Assembly (NCBI RefSeq): GCF_041438805.1
Contig: NZ_CP109190.1
Coordinates: forward strand, 1,674,001-1,738,000
Reading direction: 5' to 3'
DNA length: 64,000 bases
DNA from: Streptomyces sp. NBC_01707
Lineage (GTDB): Bacteria; Actinomycetota; Actinomycetes; Streptomycetales; Streptomycetaceae
The position numbers and the translations under genes are program-made. Below, in pieces: positions 55,883 to 63,808 of this stretch (position 1 is the first letter of the stretch; every line of letters begins with the position of its first letter). The notes under the pieces were generated by a model. It had not been told where the DNA came from and made no database searches. It saw only the letters and a list, made by a program, of their open reading frames with translations.

Positions 55883-56262
55883 GAGTTCATGGTGGATCGG
55901 TCGGACTCACTGCGCAGAACGCAGAATTCGTTGCCTTCCGGGTCAGCAAGGACGGCCCAGCCTGAACCATCGTGATTCCGGTGATCGGCGACAAAGGTGG
56001 CACCGAGGCCCATCAGCCGTTCCACCTCCTGATCGCGCGAGGTCTCAGGGCGCAAACACAGATGAATCCGGTTCTTGATCGTCTTGGCCTCGGGCACCTG
56101 GTTGAAGTGCAGCACCGGGCCCTCCGCCAGCAGCACCTGAATCTCCCGGTCACCCGGTCTGTCCTCCGGATGCAGCGGACGGCCGGTCACGCTGCTCCAG
56201 AACTGGGCCAGCTCGTAGGCATCCGCACAGTCGATCGCCACGTTCTGCAATACCGAAACCAT
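55879..56262 (-). CDS. VOC family (glyoxalase-like) protein
   Basis: A 127-residue VOC protein. SVLQNVAIDCADAYELAQFWSSVTGRPL opens module one; NRIHLCLRPETSRDQEVERLMGLGATFV and VLADPEGNEFCVLRSE form module two. ATG 56262 has GGAAGG nine bases upstream. Its stop codon lies at the edge of the second 56-bp repeat unit, so the duplication reaches its very end without changing the protein. Related to the VOC protein at 46175. Confidence 0.85.
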   Translation of the reverse strand: MVSVLQNVAIDCADAYELAQFWSSVTGRPLHPEDRPGDREIQVLLAEGPVLHFNQVPEAKTIKNRIHLCLRPETSRDQEVERLMGLGATFVADHRNHDGSGWAVLADPEGNEFCVLRSESDRSTMNS

Positions 56263-56400
56263 GCGCGCGAGCCTTCCTGATCCCCACGCAAAACGCCAAC
56301 GAGTTGCGCTCGGTCTTCGCGCACTCGGATCAGGCTCCTGGCAGCACTTTCGATACACGCTCTACAGGCGCAGGAACGAAGTCGAAGGGAGGAGCGGCGC

Positions 56401-56496
56401 GTTGAAGAACTCCTGGGCCGTGGCGACGAGGTTGACAAGAGCGCCTACCTCTTCCACGGCACCATCACCGTCGCCTCGATCCGGCTCCGCCCATGA
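56401..56496 (+). pseudogene. Possible transposase C-terminal remnant
   Basis: A short frame ends in RGDEVDKSAYLFHGTITVASIRLRP. The DKSAYLFHGTITVASIRL ending looks like the last helix of an IS5-like transposase. It has no start and nothing recognisable upstream. Weak call. Confidence 0.3.
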
Positions 56497-56538
56497 CCCG
56501 TCGAACAGGTCCTGACACAGCTGTCACGGCGGAAGAGC

Positions 56539-56949
56539 TCAGAGCTCGTCCAATGCCGCCTGGAACGTGTCCGCCGTGGGGGCTATGACAACCGCCTTGT
56601 CCTGGAGGTCCGCAGGAAGATGCCGGCGGTCGCCTTCGTGGAAGATCAGCGCACCGCCATCCTGAGGAACGATCGAGGCGCCCAGGGCTGCCGCCAGCCG
56701 GATGAGCACACCGGTCATCGCGCCGCGGGCAAAGTGCGTTGCCGACACACACAACAACACGTCCCCGTCCTGGGTTGCGTGGTAGAGGTCCGCCTCGCCC
56801 CCGTCCTCCGCACGGAGCTCGGAGAAGCCCTCCCCCAGGCCGCTCCCCAGCACGTACGGCTCCGTCACCTGCCGAAACCGTTCGACGTCGAGGGGGGCGA
56901 CCTCGCCGTCCACGAACCGAAGCAGGAAGATGCTGTAACTCACGGACAC
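56539..56949 (-). CDS. Hypothetical protein
   Basis: A 136-residue soluble protein beginning MSVSYSIFLLRFVDGEVAPLDVERFRQVTEPYV. Not a family I can name. It has a beta-rich first half and a C-terminal stretch LIRLAAALGASIVPQDGGALIFHEGDRRHLPADLQ. GTG 56949 gives this form; ribosome site is weak. Similar small proteins occur in Streptomyces near polymorphic-toxin immunity genes, so an immunity-type role is conceivable, as for the SMI1-like gene nearby. Flanked on the upstream side by a broken transposase. Confidence 0.6.
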   Translation of the reverse strand: MSVSYSIFLLRFVDGEVAPLDVERFRQVTEPYVLGSGLGEGFSELRAEDGGEADLYHATQDGDVLLCVSATHFARGAMTGVLIRLAAALGASIVPQDGGALIFHEGDRRHLPADLQDKAVVIAPTADTFQAALDEL

Positions 56950-56979
56950 ACCCTGCCATCACCATGATCCGCCGGACAG

Positions 56980-57145
56980 GCCCTGGACCTCGCGGTCGAA
57001 GGGGGGGGTCGGCCGCCGTGGCGGCCTCTGTTGTACCGGTGCCGTTTCCGGTCGGCTTCTTCTCCGGGATGGTGTGGCCGATGCCCCGTCGTCGCAGGTA
57101 AGTATGGAGTCCGCGGAAGCTGTAGGCCTTCTCGTTGCAAGCCGG
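56980..57145 (-). pseudogene. IS5-type transposase central fragment
   Basis: Minus strand reads EKAYSFRGLHTYLRRRGIGHTIPEK, then after frameshifts KRHRYNRGRHGGRP and PPFDREVQGLS. The intact family sequence is DKAYSSRGxRTYLRRRGIxHTIPEK ... RPPAFD. Two frameshifts in about 50 codons show long decay. It is a different copy from that at 48248. Confidence 0.78.
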
Positions 57146-57183
57146 CCGTCGACAATCCACCGACAGCCACCGAGGATCCGCGT

Positions 57184-57597
57184 GTGACTGATGACGAACT
57201 CATAGCAGCTGCCCGCTCCCACGCAGGAGACGAGGAACCCCCCGGCCCGGCCGTTCCGGAAGATGTGGCTTCCGCCGAGCGGGCCGTGGGACACGCGATG
57301 CCACGCCTGCTGAAGAGGGTCTACCTCGAAGTCTCCAACGGCGGTTTCGGGCCGTTGGGGGCGATGTTCCTGACGGATACGGGCGACTGGTTCAGTGACT
57401 GCGAGGACCTCGCGATGGCACACCGCGATTTCACCGGTCCTGAGCGCAATCTCCCTCCGGGGCTCGTGCCTTTGATGGACCGCGGCTGCGCCATGTGGGC
57501 GCTGATCGACGTCAAGACGGCGGATGGACAGATGTGGGACTGGGATCCCAACCTCTGCTGCAGGGAGCACGCTCTGGCCCCCTTGGGCAATCACTGA
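57184..57597 (+). CDS. SMI1/KNR4-like protein with late frameshift
   Basis: A 137-residue protein of the SMI1/KNR4 (SUKH) type: PEDVASAERAVGHAMPRLLKRVYLEVSNGGFGP near the start and MWALIDVKTADGQMWDWDPN later. SUKH proteins are typical immunity proteins of contact-dependent toxins, among other roles. GAGGA lies seven bases before GTG 57184. The frame stops at GNH, but the next frame continues SLTEWLADWLQGTM, the usual C-terminal helix. A one-base change near the C-run at 57580 would restore it. So this copy is either slightly truncated or the run was misread. Confidence 0.72.
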   Translation: MTDDELIAAARSHAGDEEPPGPAVPEDVASAERAVGHAMPRLLKRVYLEVSNGGFGPLGAMFLTDTGDWFSDCEDLAMAHRDFTGPERNLPPGLVPLMDRGCAMWALIDVKTADGQMWDWDPNLCCREHALAPLGNH

Positions 57598-57793
57598 CCG
57601 AGTGGCTGGCCGATTGGCTGCAAGGCACCATGCCTGACGGGTCCCATCCGCATCGTGAGCCGGCTTCCCAGGACTGCCCCGCTGGATGAACACCTCTACT
57701 CACGCCGGCAACCGATCACGTCCGTCGGCGGTCCTCAGGGGTTCGCCGACAGCTGGTGAGGACGTTGCCGACCGATCCGCATGAGGGGCCGTT

Positions 57794-57881
57794 CCTCCGC
57801 GGTGGGATTTGAACCCACGACGACATCGCTGCCACGACGGTCCTCAAAGCTCGTGGCGTGATCGCTCAGGCTCGCCGCAGG
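57794..57881 (-). other. tRNA-like relic (class II length, intact T-arm)
   Basis: On the minus strand an 88-base block ends with a perfect T-arm: stem GTGGG/CCCAC around TTCAAAT, followed by CGCGGAGG as a 3' acceptor strand. The matching 5' strand CCTGCGG pairs at five of seven positions. A GAGCCTGAGCGATCAC segment looks like a D-arm. No 5-bp anticodon stem with 7-base loop can be drawn, so it is probably a degenerate tRNA or the tRNA-derived end of a mobile element. Confidence 0.4.
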
Positions 57882-58104
57882 CCAAGGCATAGCCGATGAA
57901 TCCGGCTGCCTGCGCAAACGCGTCTCCGGCCGCGCCGGTCGGCCGCCCGCGCTGCCCTGGCATCGCAATCCGAGGCTGCTCAGCAGCGGACATCAACGAC
58001 CAACATCACCAAGCCGGAAGGGCCTTGCCGGATGTCTTACCGGCTGGGCGTGTACCGCCGGGTCGTGCAAGGAGAGCAATCGTCAAGAGTTATGGATCAG
58101 CACA

Positions 58105-58572
58105 TTACGTGGGAGAAAGTGAGTCCCGGTTCCCCGCGACTGTCGTGATGAGGTCATCAAGACCGCATTCCACGGAGGCATCGACGACGGGCTCGAAGTC
58201 ATCGACGCTCGCTGCTCTCGCGGCGAAGTCCGAAGGGTAGAAACTCCACCCCTCGATGCTGCTCCAGCCCACCTGAATGGTGGCGTGGTTTCCATCCGGC
58301 GAGGAGACACGCAACCAGGCCGTGCACTGGTCCGAGAAGTCGAAGGGCAGGAAGACGGTGCCGCCGGTGGGCCGCAGCCGCCGCAGGTGGTCGCCCCACT
58401 GATCGAGGAGTCGCCGGAGGCCATCCGCGATGTCTTGGCCTGCCCGTGCGGACTCATCGATGGCGAAGTAGTACGAATCGCACGTGTGCTGGTAGTCACC
58501 CAATCGCAGAAGCAGGTCGTCGTGGATATCGCGCTCGGTGGTGCGCTCCAGGCGCAGTGGAATGTTGTTCAT
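58105..58572 (-). CDS. Hypothetical protein
   Basis: A 155-residue soluble, acidic protein (MNNIPLRLERTTERDIHDDLLLRLGDYQHTCDSYYF). Contains GGTVFLPFDFSDQCTAWLRVSSPDG and QVGWSSIEGWSFYPSDF. I recognise no named domain; the overall make-up is like small immunity proteins. Codon use is normal. Bounded on the right by an IS256 fragment and on the left by the tRNA-like relic. Confidence 0.65.
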   Translation of the reverse strand: MNNIPLRLERTTERDIHDDLLLRLGDYQHTCDSYYFAIDESARAGQDIADGLRRLLDQWGDHLRRLRPTGGTVFLPFDFSDQCTAWLRVSSPDGNHATIQVGWSSIEGWSFYPSDFAARAASVDDFEPVVDASVECGLDDLITTVAGNRDSLSPT

Positions 58573-58603
58573 GGTGAGGACTCCAGCCTGATCGGGTCTG
58601 AGA

Positions 58604-58720
58604 CTATGCCACTGCCCGCTCGGAGGGCGGCGGCCAGCATCCGCCGGCGCCCTCGCGGACGATCTCGTCGATCAGGGAGTCGTTCGGGGTGGAGCCATGG
58701 GCCTTGACTACGCTGAGCAT
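58604..58720 (-). pseudogene. IS256 family transposase N-terminal fragment
   Basis: ATG 58720 starts MLSVVKAHGSTPNDSLIDEIVREGA, the usual N-terminus of Streptomyces IS256-type (mutator) transposases. One missing base then shifts the frame (the normal RRMLAAAL appears in the next frame) and a stop follows. The rest of the transposase is absent. Confidence 0.78.
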
Positions 58721-58840
58721 GGGCGTGCCTTTCCGCCCGACGCTGCAACGTCGGCATACTTCGTGACCTTCAATCGATCACTCGAGAAGGTCCGCCCTTC
58801 GCACGTCTCACGAGCCCCGATCCTCAGGTCTTTCGCATTG

Positions 58841-58925
58841 CTCGTGAAGGAGCGAGTGCGCTGCTGCACTGGTTCCGCCGCCTGCGTATCCGTTGAGAGA
58901 GCCGCGACGACATCCACCACGCGTG
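58841..58925 (+). pseudogene. IS5-type transposase C-terminal fragment
   Basis: The plus strand reads ALLHWFRRLRIR, stop, ERRDDIHHA. The intact ending in this IS group is RLRIRWEIRDDIHEAF. The Trp codon has become TGA. A third distinct IS5-like scrap within 3.5 kb. Confidence 0.68.
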
Positions 58926-58987
58926 CCCCAGGGGATGGCCTGCTCGATGCGTCGGAACGCGCTTGCAGCAGTCCGGCTCGCGCAGCC

Positions 58988-59737
58988 TCACATCCGGGAT
59001 CTCAGCACGTCGACCTCACAGCCCGGCGCGGACGGGTCGAAGCCGTGCTCGACCAGCCAGCGAACCCCCAGCAGGCTTCGCAACGACCACCACGCGCGGA
59101 TCACGTCGAGGTCGACGTCGGTGCCATAACCGGCGATGACGTCGTCGAGGTGCTCCTCGTGTCCGAGCGTCAATGTGGCGAGGTCGAACAGGCCATCACC
59201 CCGACCCGCCTCGGACCAGTCGATGATGCCGGTGACCTCGTCGCCGTCGACAAAGACGTGCTCGATCTGCAGGTCGCCGTGCGTGAACACCGGAGTCCAC
59301 GGCCGGATCGCGGCCTCGGCGACCTGGCGGTTGCGGGTGACCAGGTCGGCGGGCAGGACGCCGTTCGTCACGAGCAACTCGCACTCGCCGTCGAGTTCCG
59401 CCGCCAACTCGTCGGGACCCCGGCGGCGCCGGCCGAGCCAGGGCGGCAACGGCGCCTCGTGCAACTGCCGGATGGCGGCACCCGCCGCGGCCCATGCCGC
59501 CGACGACGACGCGGGCGACGGCTCACCGAGACGGCCGAGCACCGTCCCCGGGACGGCGGCGATCGCGAGCACGGGCGGCTTGCGCCACAGGACCTCCGGA
59601 GTCGGGACCGGCACCAAGGCCATCGCCTCGACCTCGACGTCGATGCGCGCCTGATCGGCGTCCACCTTCAAGAACACGTCGCCGACGCGCAGGGTCGCGC
59701 GCTCGGAATGGGCGACGACGACTTCGACCTCATCCAT
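58988..59737 (-). CDS. Aminoglycoside phosphotransferase (APH) family kinase
   Basis: A 249-residue protein kinase-like phosphotransferase. The catalytic loop is FTHGDLQIEHVFVDGDEVTGIIDWSEAGRGD (Asp in HGD, metal Asp in IDWS), about residues 150-180. LRVGDVFLKVDAD holds the ATP-binding Lys. Small antibiotic, sugar or amino-alcohol substrates are phosphorylated by relatives. The exact substrate, and whether it gives resistance, cannot be told. Ends within an IS-scarred region but is itself intact. Confidence 0.88.
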   Translation of the reverse strand: MDEVEVVVAHSERATLRVGDVFLKVDADQARIDVEVEAMALVPVPTPEVLWRKPPVLAIAAVPGTVLGRLGEPSPASSSAAWAAAGAAIRQLHEAPLPPWLGRRRRGPDELAAELDGECELLVTNGVLPADLVTRNRQVAEAAIRPWTPVFTHGDLQIEHVFVDGDEVTGIIDWSEAGRGDGLFDLATLTLGHEEHLDDVIAGYGTDVDLDVIRAWWSLRSLLGVRWLVEHGFDPSAPGCEVDVLRSRM

Positions 59738-60111
59738 GGGCGACCAGTATCCCGGGGATGATCGCCGATGTCGCCGGGATTGTCGCGTGCGATCACGCGG
59801 CTGACCGCGTCCCGCTACCCGGCGGCCTCATGCACGACACCAACCTCTGACCAGGACAAGCCCACCAGCCCTGTCAGGAGTCCTGAGGCGGGACGACCGC
59901 CCGTCCGTCTGGACCCGGCAGCAGCTGATCAACGGCATAGCGTTCCGGGTTCGGACGGGAGGTTCCGTGGCGGGACGTGCCTGTCGAGTGCGGGCCGTGG
60001 CCGGATCTAAGAGCGACCGCCACTTGATGGTCAGCGAGGGCTTCAGGTTGCCGGCTGATCGGCGTGATTCGTGCAGCCGGGTTCAACATCGGCGCTTGCC
60101 TGGGCGACGAG
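59738..60111. other. Gene-free stretch before the IS element
   Basis: 374 bp. The right end includes the left inverted repeat of the IS5-type element (60004-60034). The rest shows no gene I can support. Confidence 0.55.
60004..60034. repeat. Left terminal inverted repeat of IS5-type element
   Basis: 31 bases from GATCTAAGAGCGACC to TTGATGGTCAG, complementary to the right end with two mismatches (sixth and twelfth base). Confidence 0.82.
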
Positions 60112-60510
60112 TCAGGGCTCGTTTGCCTGGGCGAGGATGGTCTCGATGCAGGCTGCGGCCTGACTCCAGACGGTGAGGAACTCTTTCTTGTCTACCTGTG
60201 CTTCGCGCCACTGCGAATTCTCGTCATGGGTGCGGAAGCTGAACAGGATCGCGCGGTCGGTCATCTCAGCGTCGACCTGCATGTGGTCGAAGGTGTCACC
60301 CAGGCTCAGCTGATACCGCTCATGCGGTTCGCCGCTCTCCGCCAGGCGGGCGAGATCTTGCAGGTCGCAGTAGTGCGGATAGAACGCCGTTGTACTTCCG
60401 TCACCTATCGGCCAGCCATTGAGCAGGATCTGGAAGAGCCCGAAGCGCCGCAATGGCATGTACTCAAGTACCACGACCTGGAAGCCGCCCGGTGATCCGA
60501 ATATGCCCAC
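60112..60510 (-). CDS. Hypothetical protein, cargo of IS5-type element
   Basis: A 132-residue soluble protein (MGIFGSPGGFQVVVLEYMPLRRFGLFQILLNGW). It contains YPHYCDLQDLARL, LSLGDTFDHMQVDAEMTDRAILFSFRTHDE and a helical tail ending ETILAQANEP. I recognise no catalytic motif; its size and acidic character are like immunity or regulatory proteins. GGAGAGTGAG before GTG 60510 can act as ribosome site. It is transcribed away from the transposase and lies wholly inside the terminal repeats, so it would travel with the element. Confidence 0.65.
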   Translation of the reverse strand: MGIFGSPGGFQVVVLEYMPLRRFGLFQILLNGWPIGDGSTTAFYPHYCDLQDLARLAESGEPHERYQLSLGDTFDHMQVDAEMTDRAILFSFRTHDENSQWREAQVDKKEFLTVWSQAAACIETILAQANEP

Positions 60511-60620
60511 AGGCTCTCACTCTCCAGGGTGTCGGCCAGGTTCGGCTTGAAGGGATGACTCGCAGGCGCGACCTCTAGCGATCATGAAGCTCTCCAAGCT
60601 CAGCGATCGCCGGAGGATTC

Positions 60621-61472
60621 GTGCCTACCGTCCCATCATCCCTGTTCGAACCGCTGTGGGACCAGTTCAGCGCGTTGCTTCCCGACCGGCCCGAGTTCGA
60701 TCCGGCGCATCCATGGGGGTGCCACCGCCGCCGGGTCCCCGACCGGGTCGTCTTTCGCCACGTCGTAGACGCCCTGGTCCACGGCTCGGGTTATGAGCGG
60801 ATCGCCAGCAACGAGTGCTCAGCCACTACGATCCGGCGCCGGGTCAGGGAATGGGCTCACCTCGGACTCGCCACGCAGCTGCACGCGATCGCCCTGGCCG
60901 CCTACGACACGATGATCGGCCTGAACTTCGATGACTTGTCTGCTGACGGCTGCCACACCAAGGCCCCTTGCGCCGGCGCCAAGGCCGGACCGTCACCGGT
61001 CGACCGTGCGAAGCAGGGACTCAAACGCTCCACTTTGGTCGATGGCAGCGGAATCCCGCTAGGCATTGCGGCGGCCGGCGCGAACCGGCATGACTCGAAA
61101 CTGCTGGGACCGACCATCGAGGCGGCCGAACATCAGCTCGGAGCCTTGCCTGAGAACGCCGTGATCCACCTGGACTCCGCGTACAACGGGAAGCCCTGCC
61201 GCCGAGTTCTGGACAACCACCGGCTTATCGGCGAGATAGCCGTGAAAGGCATCCCGGCGCCGATCCAGGTTGGCAAGCGCTGGGTGGTCGAACGTACGCA
61301 GTCATGGATGAACGGCTACGGCAAGATCCGCAGGTGCTTCGAACGCGACGGCAAGGTCGTCGATTTCTACCGCTACCTCGCCGCCGCGTTCGTCACTGTC
61401 CGCGCGCTGATCCGCCGGGCGCGCAAGCACTACGGCTGGAGCACACGGCCAGCAACCCGCCGACTCCGCTGA
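60621..61472 (+). CDS. IS5 family transposase
   Basis: A 283-residue DDE transposase, apparently intact. The three acidic residues lie in DDLSADGCHTK (first Asp), VIHLDSAYNGK (second Asp) and WVVERTQSWMNGYGKIRRCFER (Glu, with the family's Y-x2-IRR-like pattern). N-terminal ALLPDRPEFDPAHPWGCHRRRVPDR matches the conserved IS5 entry domain. GGAGG precedes GTG 60621. Its stop codon lies inside the right inverted repeat, normal for compact IS. Complete frame and repeats suggest the element may still be mobile. Confidence 0.92.
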   Translation: MPTVPSSLFEPLWDQFSALLPDRPEFDPAHPWGCHRRRVPDRVVFRHVVDALVHGSGYERIASNECSATTIRRRVREWAHLGLATQLHAIALAAYDTMIGLNFDDLSADGCHTKAPCAGAKAGPSPVDRAKQGLKRSTLVDGSGIPLGIAAAGANRHDSKLLGPTIEAAEHQLGALPENAVIHLDSAYNGKPCRRVLDNHRLIGEIAVKGIPAPIQVGKRWVVERTQSWMNGYGKIRRCFERDGKVVDFYRYLAAAFVTVRALIRRARKHYGWSTRPATRRLR

Positions 61473-61499
61473 CCATCAAGTGGCGGTTGCTCTAAGATC
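61469..61499. repeat. Right terminal inverted repeat of IS5-type element
   Basis: 31 bases that mirror 60004-60034; overlaps the last codon of the transposase gene and ends CTCTAAGATC. Confidence 0.82.
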
Positions 61500-61624
61500 G
61501 TTGCCGCCACCGTGCGTCGAACTTGCTCACTCGGTTCGGTAACCGGCGTACGCCAACACGGCCTTCGTCTGAACATGTAGTCCGACCAAGGAACACGTAC
61601 GTCCAGCACGAAGGCCGCATCAAG

Positions 61625-62455
61625 CTAGGGGGCGACGGGCAGCCGGCGCTTGTGGTCGGTGAGGCCGTAGCGGCGGACGATCGTTTCGAAGGCCCGCTCG
61701 TCCACCGGCTTGCCTTCCAGGAAGTCGTCGATCTCGTCATAGGTGACCCCGAGGGCGTCCTCGTCGGCCTTGCCCGGGTCGAGGGTTTCCAGGTCGGCCG
61801 TCGGGGTCTTCCACACCAGCTCGGCGGGCGCGCCCAACGCGTCCGCGACGGCACGTACCCGGCGCTTGGTCAGGCCGGTCAGCGGAACCAGGTCGGCGGC
61901 ACCGTCGCCGAACTTGGTGAAGAAGCCGGAGACCGCCTCTGCGGCGTGGTCGGTGCCGACGACCAGGCCGTCGTGTGCGCCGGCCACCGCGTACTGGGCG
62001 ATCATGCGCTGCCGGGCCTTGATGTTGCCGTGCACGAAGTCCCGGTGATGGGCGTCGCGGTAGCTCACACCGGCGGCCTGCGAGGCCTCGAGCGCGGCGT
62101 CACTCGTGGGCTTGATGTCCACGGTCAGCACGTGGTCGGCCTGGATGAAGGAGAGCGCGAGCTGGGCGTCGTGCTCGTCGGCCTGGACCCCGTAGGGCAG
62201 CCGCATCGCGTAGAACCGCGCCTCGTGCCCGGCGGCCCGGGCCCGCTCGACGGCGAGCTGGCACAGCCGGCCGGTGGTGGTGGAGTCGACGCCGCCGCTG
62301 ATGCCGAGCACGAGGGAGCGCAGACCGGTGGAGGTCAGTCGCTCGGCGAGGAAGGCCACCCGGCGCTCGATCTCCCGCTCTGCCTCGAAGCTCTCGGCGA
62401 CCTGGAGGTCACGGGCGATCCCCTGCTGCAGGGCGATGGACGCCGGCTCGCTCAC
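61625..62455 (-). CDS. nadE: NH3-dependent NAD+ synthetase NadE
   Basis: A 276-residue enzyme that amidates deamido-NAD with ATP and ammonia, the last step of NAD synthesis. The ATP-pyrophosphatase P-loop is GISGGVDSTTTG (about residues 53-64). RQRMIAQYAVAG, VVGTDHAAEAVSGFFTKFGDG and LTGLTKRRVRAVADALGAP are the conserved blocks of the ammonia-type enzyme. There is no glutaminase domain. GTG 62455 follows AAGGAG. The IS5-type element ends 125 bp downstream of its stop. Confidence 0.95.
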   Translation of the reverse strand: MSEPASIALQQGIARDLQVAESFEAEREIERRVAFLAERLTSTGLRSLVLGISGGVDSTTTGRLCQLAVERARAAGHEARFYAMRLPYGVQADEHDAQLALSFIQADHVLTVDIKPTSDAALEASQAAGVSYRDAHHRDFVHGNIKARQRMIAQYAVAGAHDGLVVGTDHAAEAVSGFFTKFGDGAADLVPLTGLTKRRVRAVADALGAPAELVWKTPTADLETLDPGKADEDALGVTYDEIDDFLEGKPVDERAFETIVRRYGLTDHKRRLPVAP

Positions 62456-62581
62456 GTCTGCTCCTTGTTCCGGTTCACGGTGCGCTGTCGCGCCCACTTT
62501 ACCGAGTAGGGCTTTCCTACGTGTCGGGGCCGGCTGGCGGAGCTCGCCGGGCAGGTGTCGGCGAGCTCACCGCTGTGGGAC

Positions 62582-63361
62582 TCAGTGGACCGAGAAGCCG
62601 CCGTCGACGAAGATCGACTGCCCGGTGACGTAGCCGGAGGCTCGGCCGGCCAGGAACACCGCCGCTCCGGCGAAGTCCTCGGCCAGGCCGTTGCGCCCGA
62701 CCATCGTGCGTGCGGCCAGCTCCGCCACCTTCTCCGGGTCGGACGACAACCGCGCATTGAGCGGGGTCATGACGAAGCCGGGCACCAACGTGTTGCAGGT
62801 GACTCCGTGCGGCGACCACGCCTCCGCCTGAGAGCGGGCCAGCGACTCCAGTGCCCCCTTGGAAACCCCGTAGGCGCCGCTCTGGACGAACGCCCGATGC
62901 GCCTGCTGGGAGGTGATGTGGATGATCCGCCCGAAGCCCCGCTCCGCCATGCCGGGCCCGAACCGCAGGCCCAACAAGTAGGGCGCCTCCAGGTTCACCG
63001 CCATCGTGGCGTCCCACACCTCCTCGCCCAACTCGTCCATCGGCGGCCGAAGGTTGTTCCCGGCGCTGTTGACGAGAATGTCGGGCTCGCCGAACACCTC
63101 CGCCGCCTGCTCCGCCGCCGCGCGCACCCCGTCGCGGGTGCTCAGGTCGGCGCTCACCCAGGCCGCCCGGCAGCCGTCCGCCGCCAGCTCGTCGCACGTG
63201 GCGGCCAGTTCCGATTCCTTGCGCGCCACGATCACCACGCTCGCCCCCGCTCGCGCGAGAGCCCCGGCGATGGCTCGCCCGATACCGGAACTGCCACCCG
63301 TCACCACGGCGACCCGGCCGTCCAGTGAGAACAGCTCGGAGAGATAGGTTTGCGAGATCAT
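62582..63361 (-). CDS. SDR family NAD(P)-dependent oxidoreductase
   Basis: A 259-residue classical short-chain dehydrogenase. TGGSSGIG binds the cofactor (about residues 21-28); NSAGNN, ITSQQAHRA (catalytic Ser) and YGVSK (Tyr, Lys, about 165-169) follow; the end is GYVTGQSIFVDGGF. It resembles gluconate 5-dehydrogenase-like and FabG-like sugar/keto-acid enzymes; the substrate is open. ATG 63361 gives the normal length. Confidence 0.88.
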   Translation of the reverse strand: MISQTYLSELFSLDGRVAVVTGGSSGIGRAIAGALARAGASVVIVARKESELAATCDELAADGCRAAWVSADLSTRDGVRAAAEQAAEVFGEPDILVNSAGNNLRPPMDELGEEVWDATMAVNLEAPYLLGLRFGPGMAERGFGRIIHITSQQAHRAFVQSGAYGVSKGALESLARSQAEAWSPHGVTCNTLVPGFVMTPLNARLSSDPEKVAELAARTMVGRNGLAEDFAGAAVFLAGRASGYVTGQSIFVDGGFSVH

Positions 63362-63808
63362 GCCCGCACCCTACGGGCTGCCCACGGCGACAGGTCCGCC
63401 CGGACTGCGGCAGGCCTACCTCCAGTGATCATGGGTGGGCGGATGCGGGTCGACGACGATGCCGGCCGACAACTCGGCTGTGGAGCAATGGAAAGCGCGG
63501 TGGCCATTTGGCCTCGGCCGCGAGGGCCCGTTCCTCACGCACCCGGTCGGCGGTAATGCCCGGTCGGAGGCGATGGGCTGCCGTTGCGCGGCCTGTCTCG
63601 GTGCGCGAGTACGGCCTACGCCGCGCGGTCACTCGCAGCCGAGATCATCCGCGTTCGAATCCGGAAATGGAACTTCGGCCCAACACCGTTCATCCGGGGT
63701 GTGGCGGCTGGGGAAATCCTCTGATCCATCGCTGATTTTCGCGGACGGATCTCCGGCGCCCGACTTAATATCGCGACCCGTCCATCCGACTGAAACCGCG
63801 AGGCACCC
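63362..63808. other. Divergent intergenic region SDR gene / methyltransferase gene
   Basis: 447 bp that must carry two promoters. No hexamer pair, hairpin or gene stands out; short frames in it have no recognised features. Confidence 0.45.

Larger units (their letters stand above)
60004..61499 (+). mobile_element. IS5-type element of 1.5 kb with cargo gene
   Basis: Bounded by 31-base inverted repeats at 60004-60034 and 61469-61499 that agree at 29 of 31 positions (outer GATCT, inner CACTTGATGGTCAG). Looser similarity continues about 20 bases inward. Inside are a full transposase gene and, divergent from it, a 132-residue non-transposase gene. Both ends begin with GATC, so the exact boundary and any target duplication are ambiguous. 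IS5-type elements with one gene are usually 0.85-1.2 kb; the extra length is the cargo. Confidence 0.75.

Noticed and set aside
57003..57012. Run of nine or ten Gs near the IS5 fragment taken as a phase-variation tract
   Set aside because: It lies inside a decayed transposase, not in or before an intact gene, so slippage there would have no evident effect.
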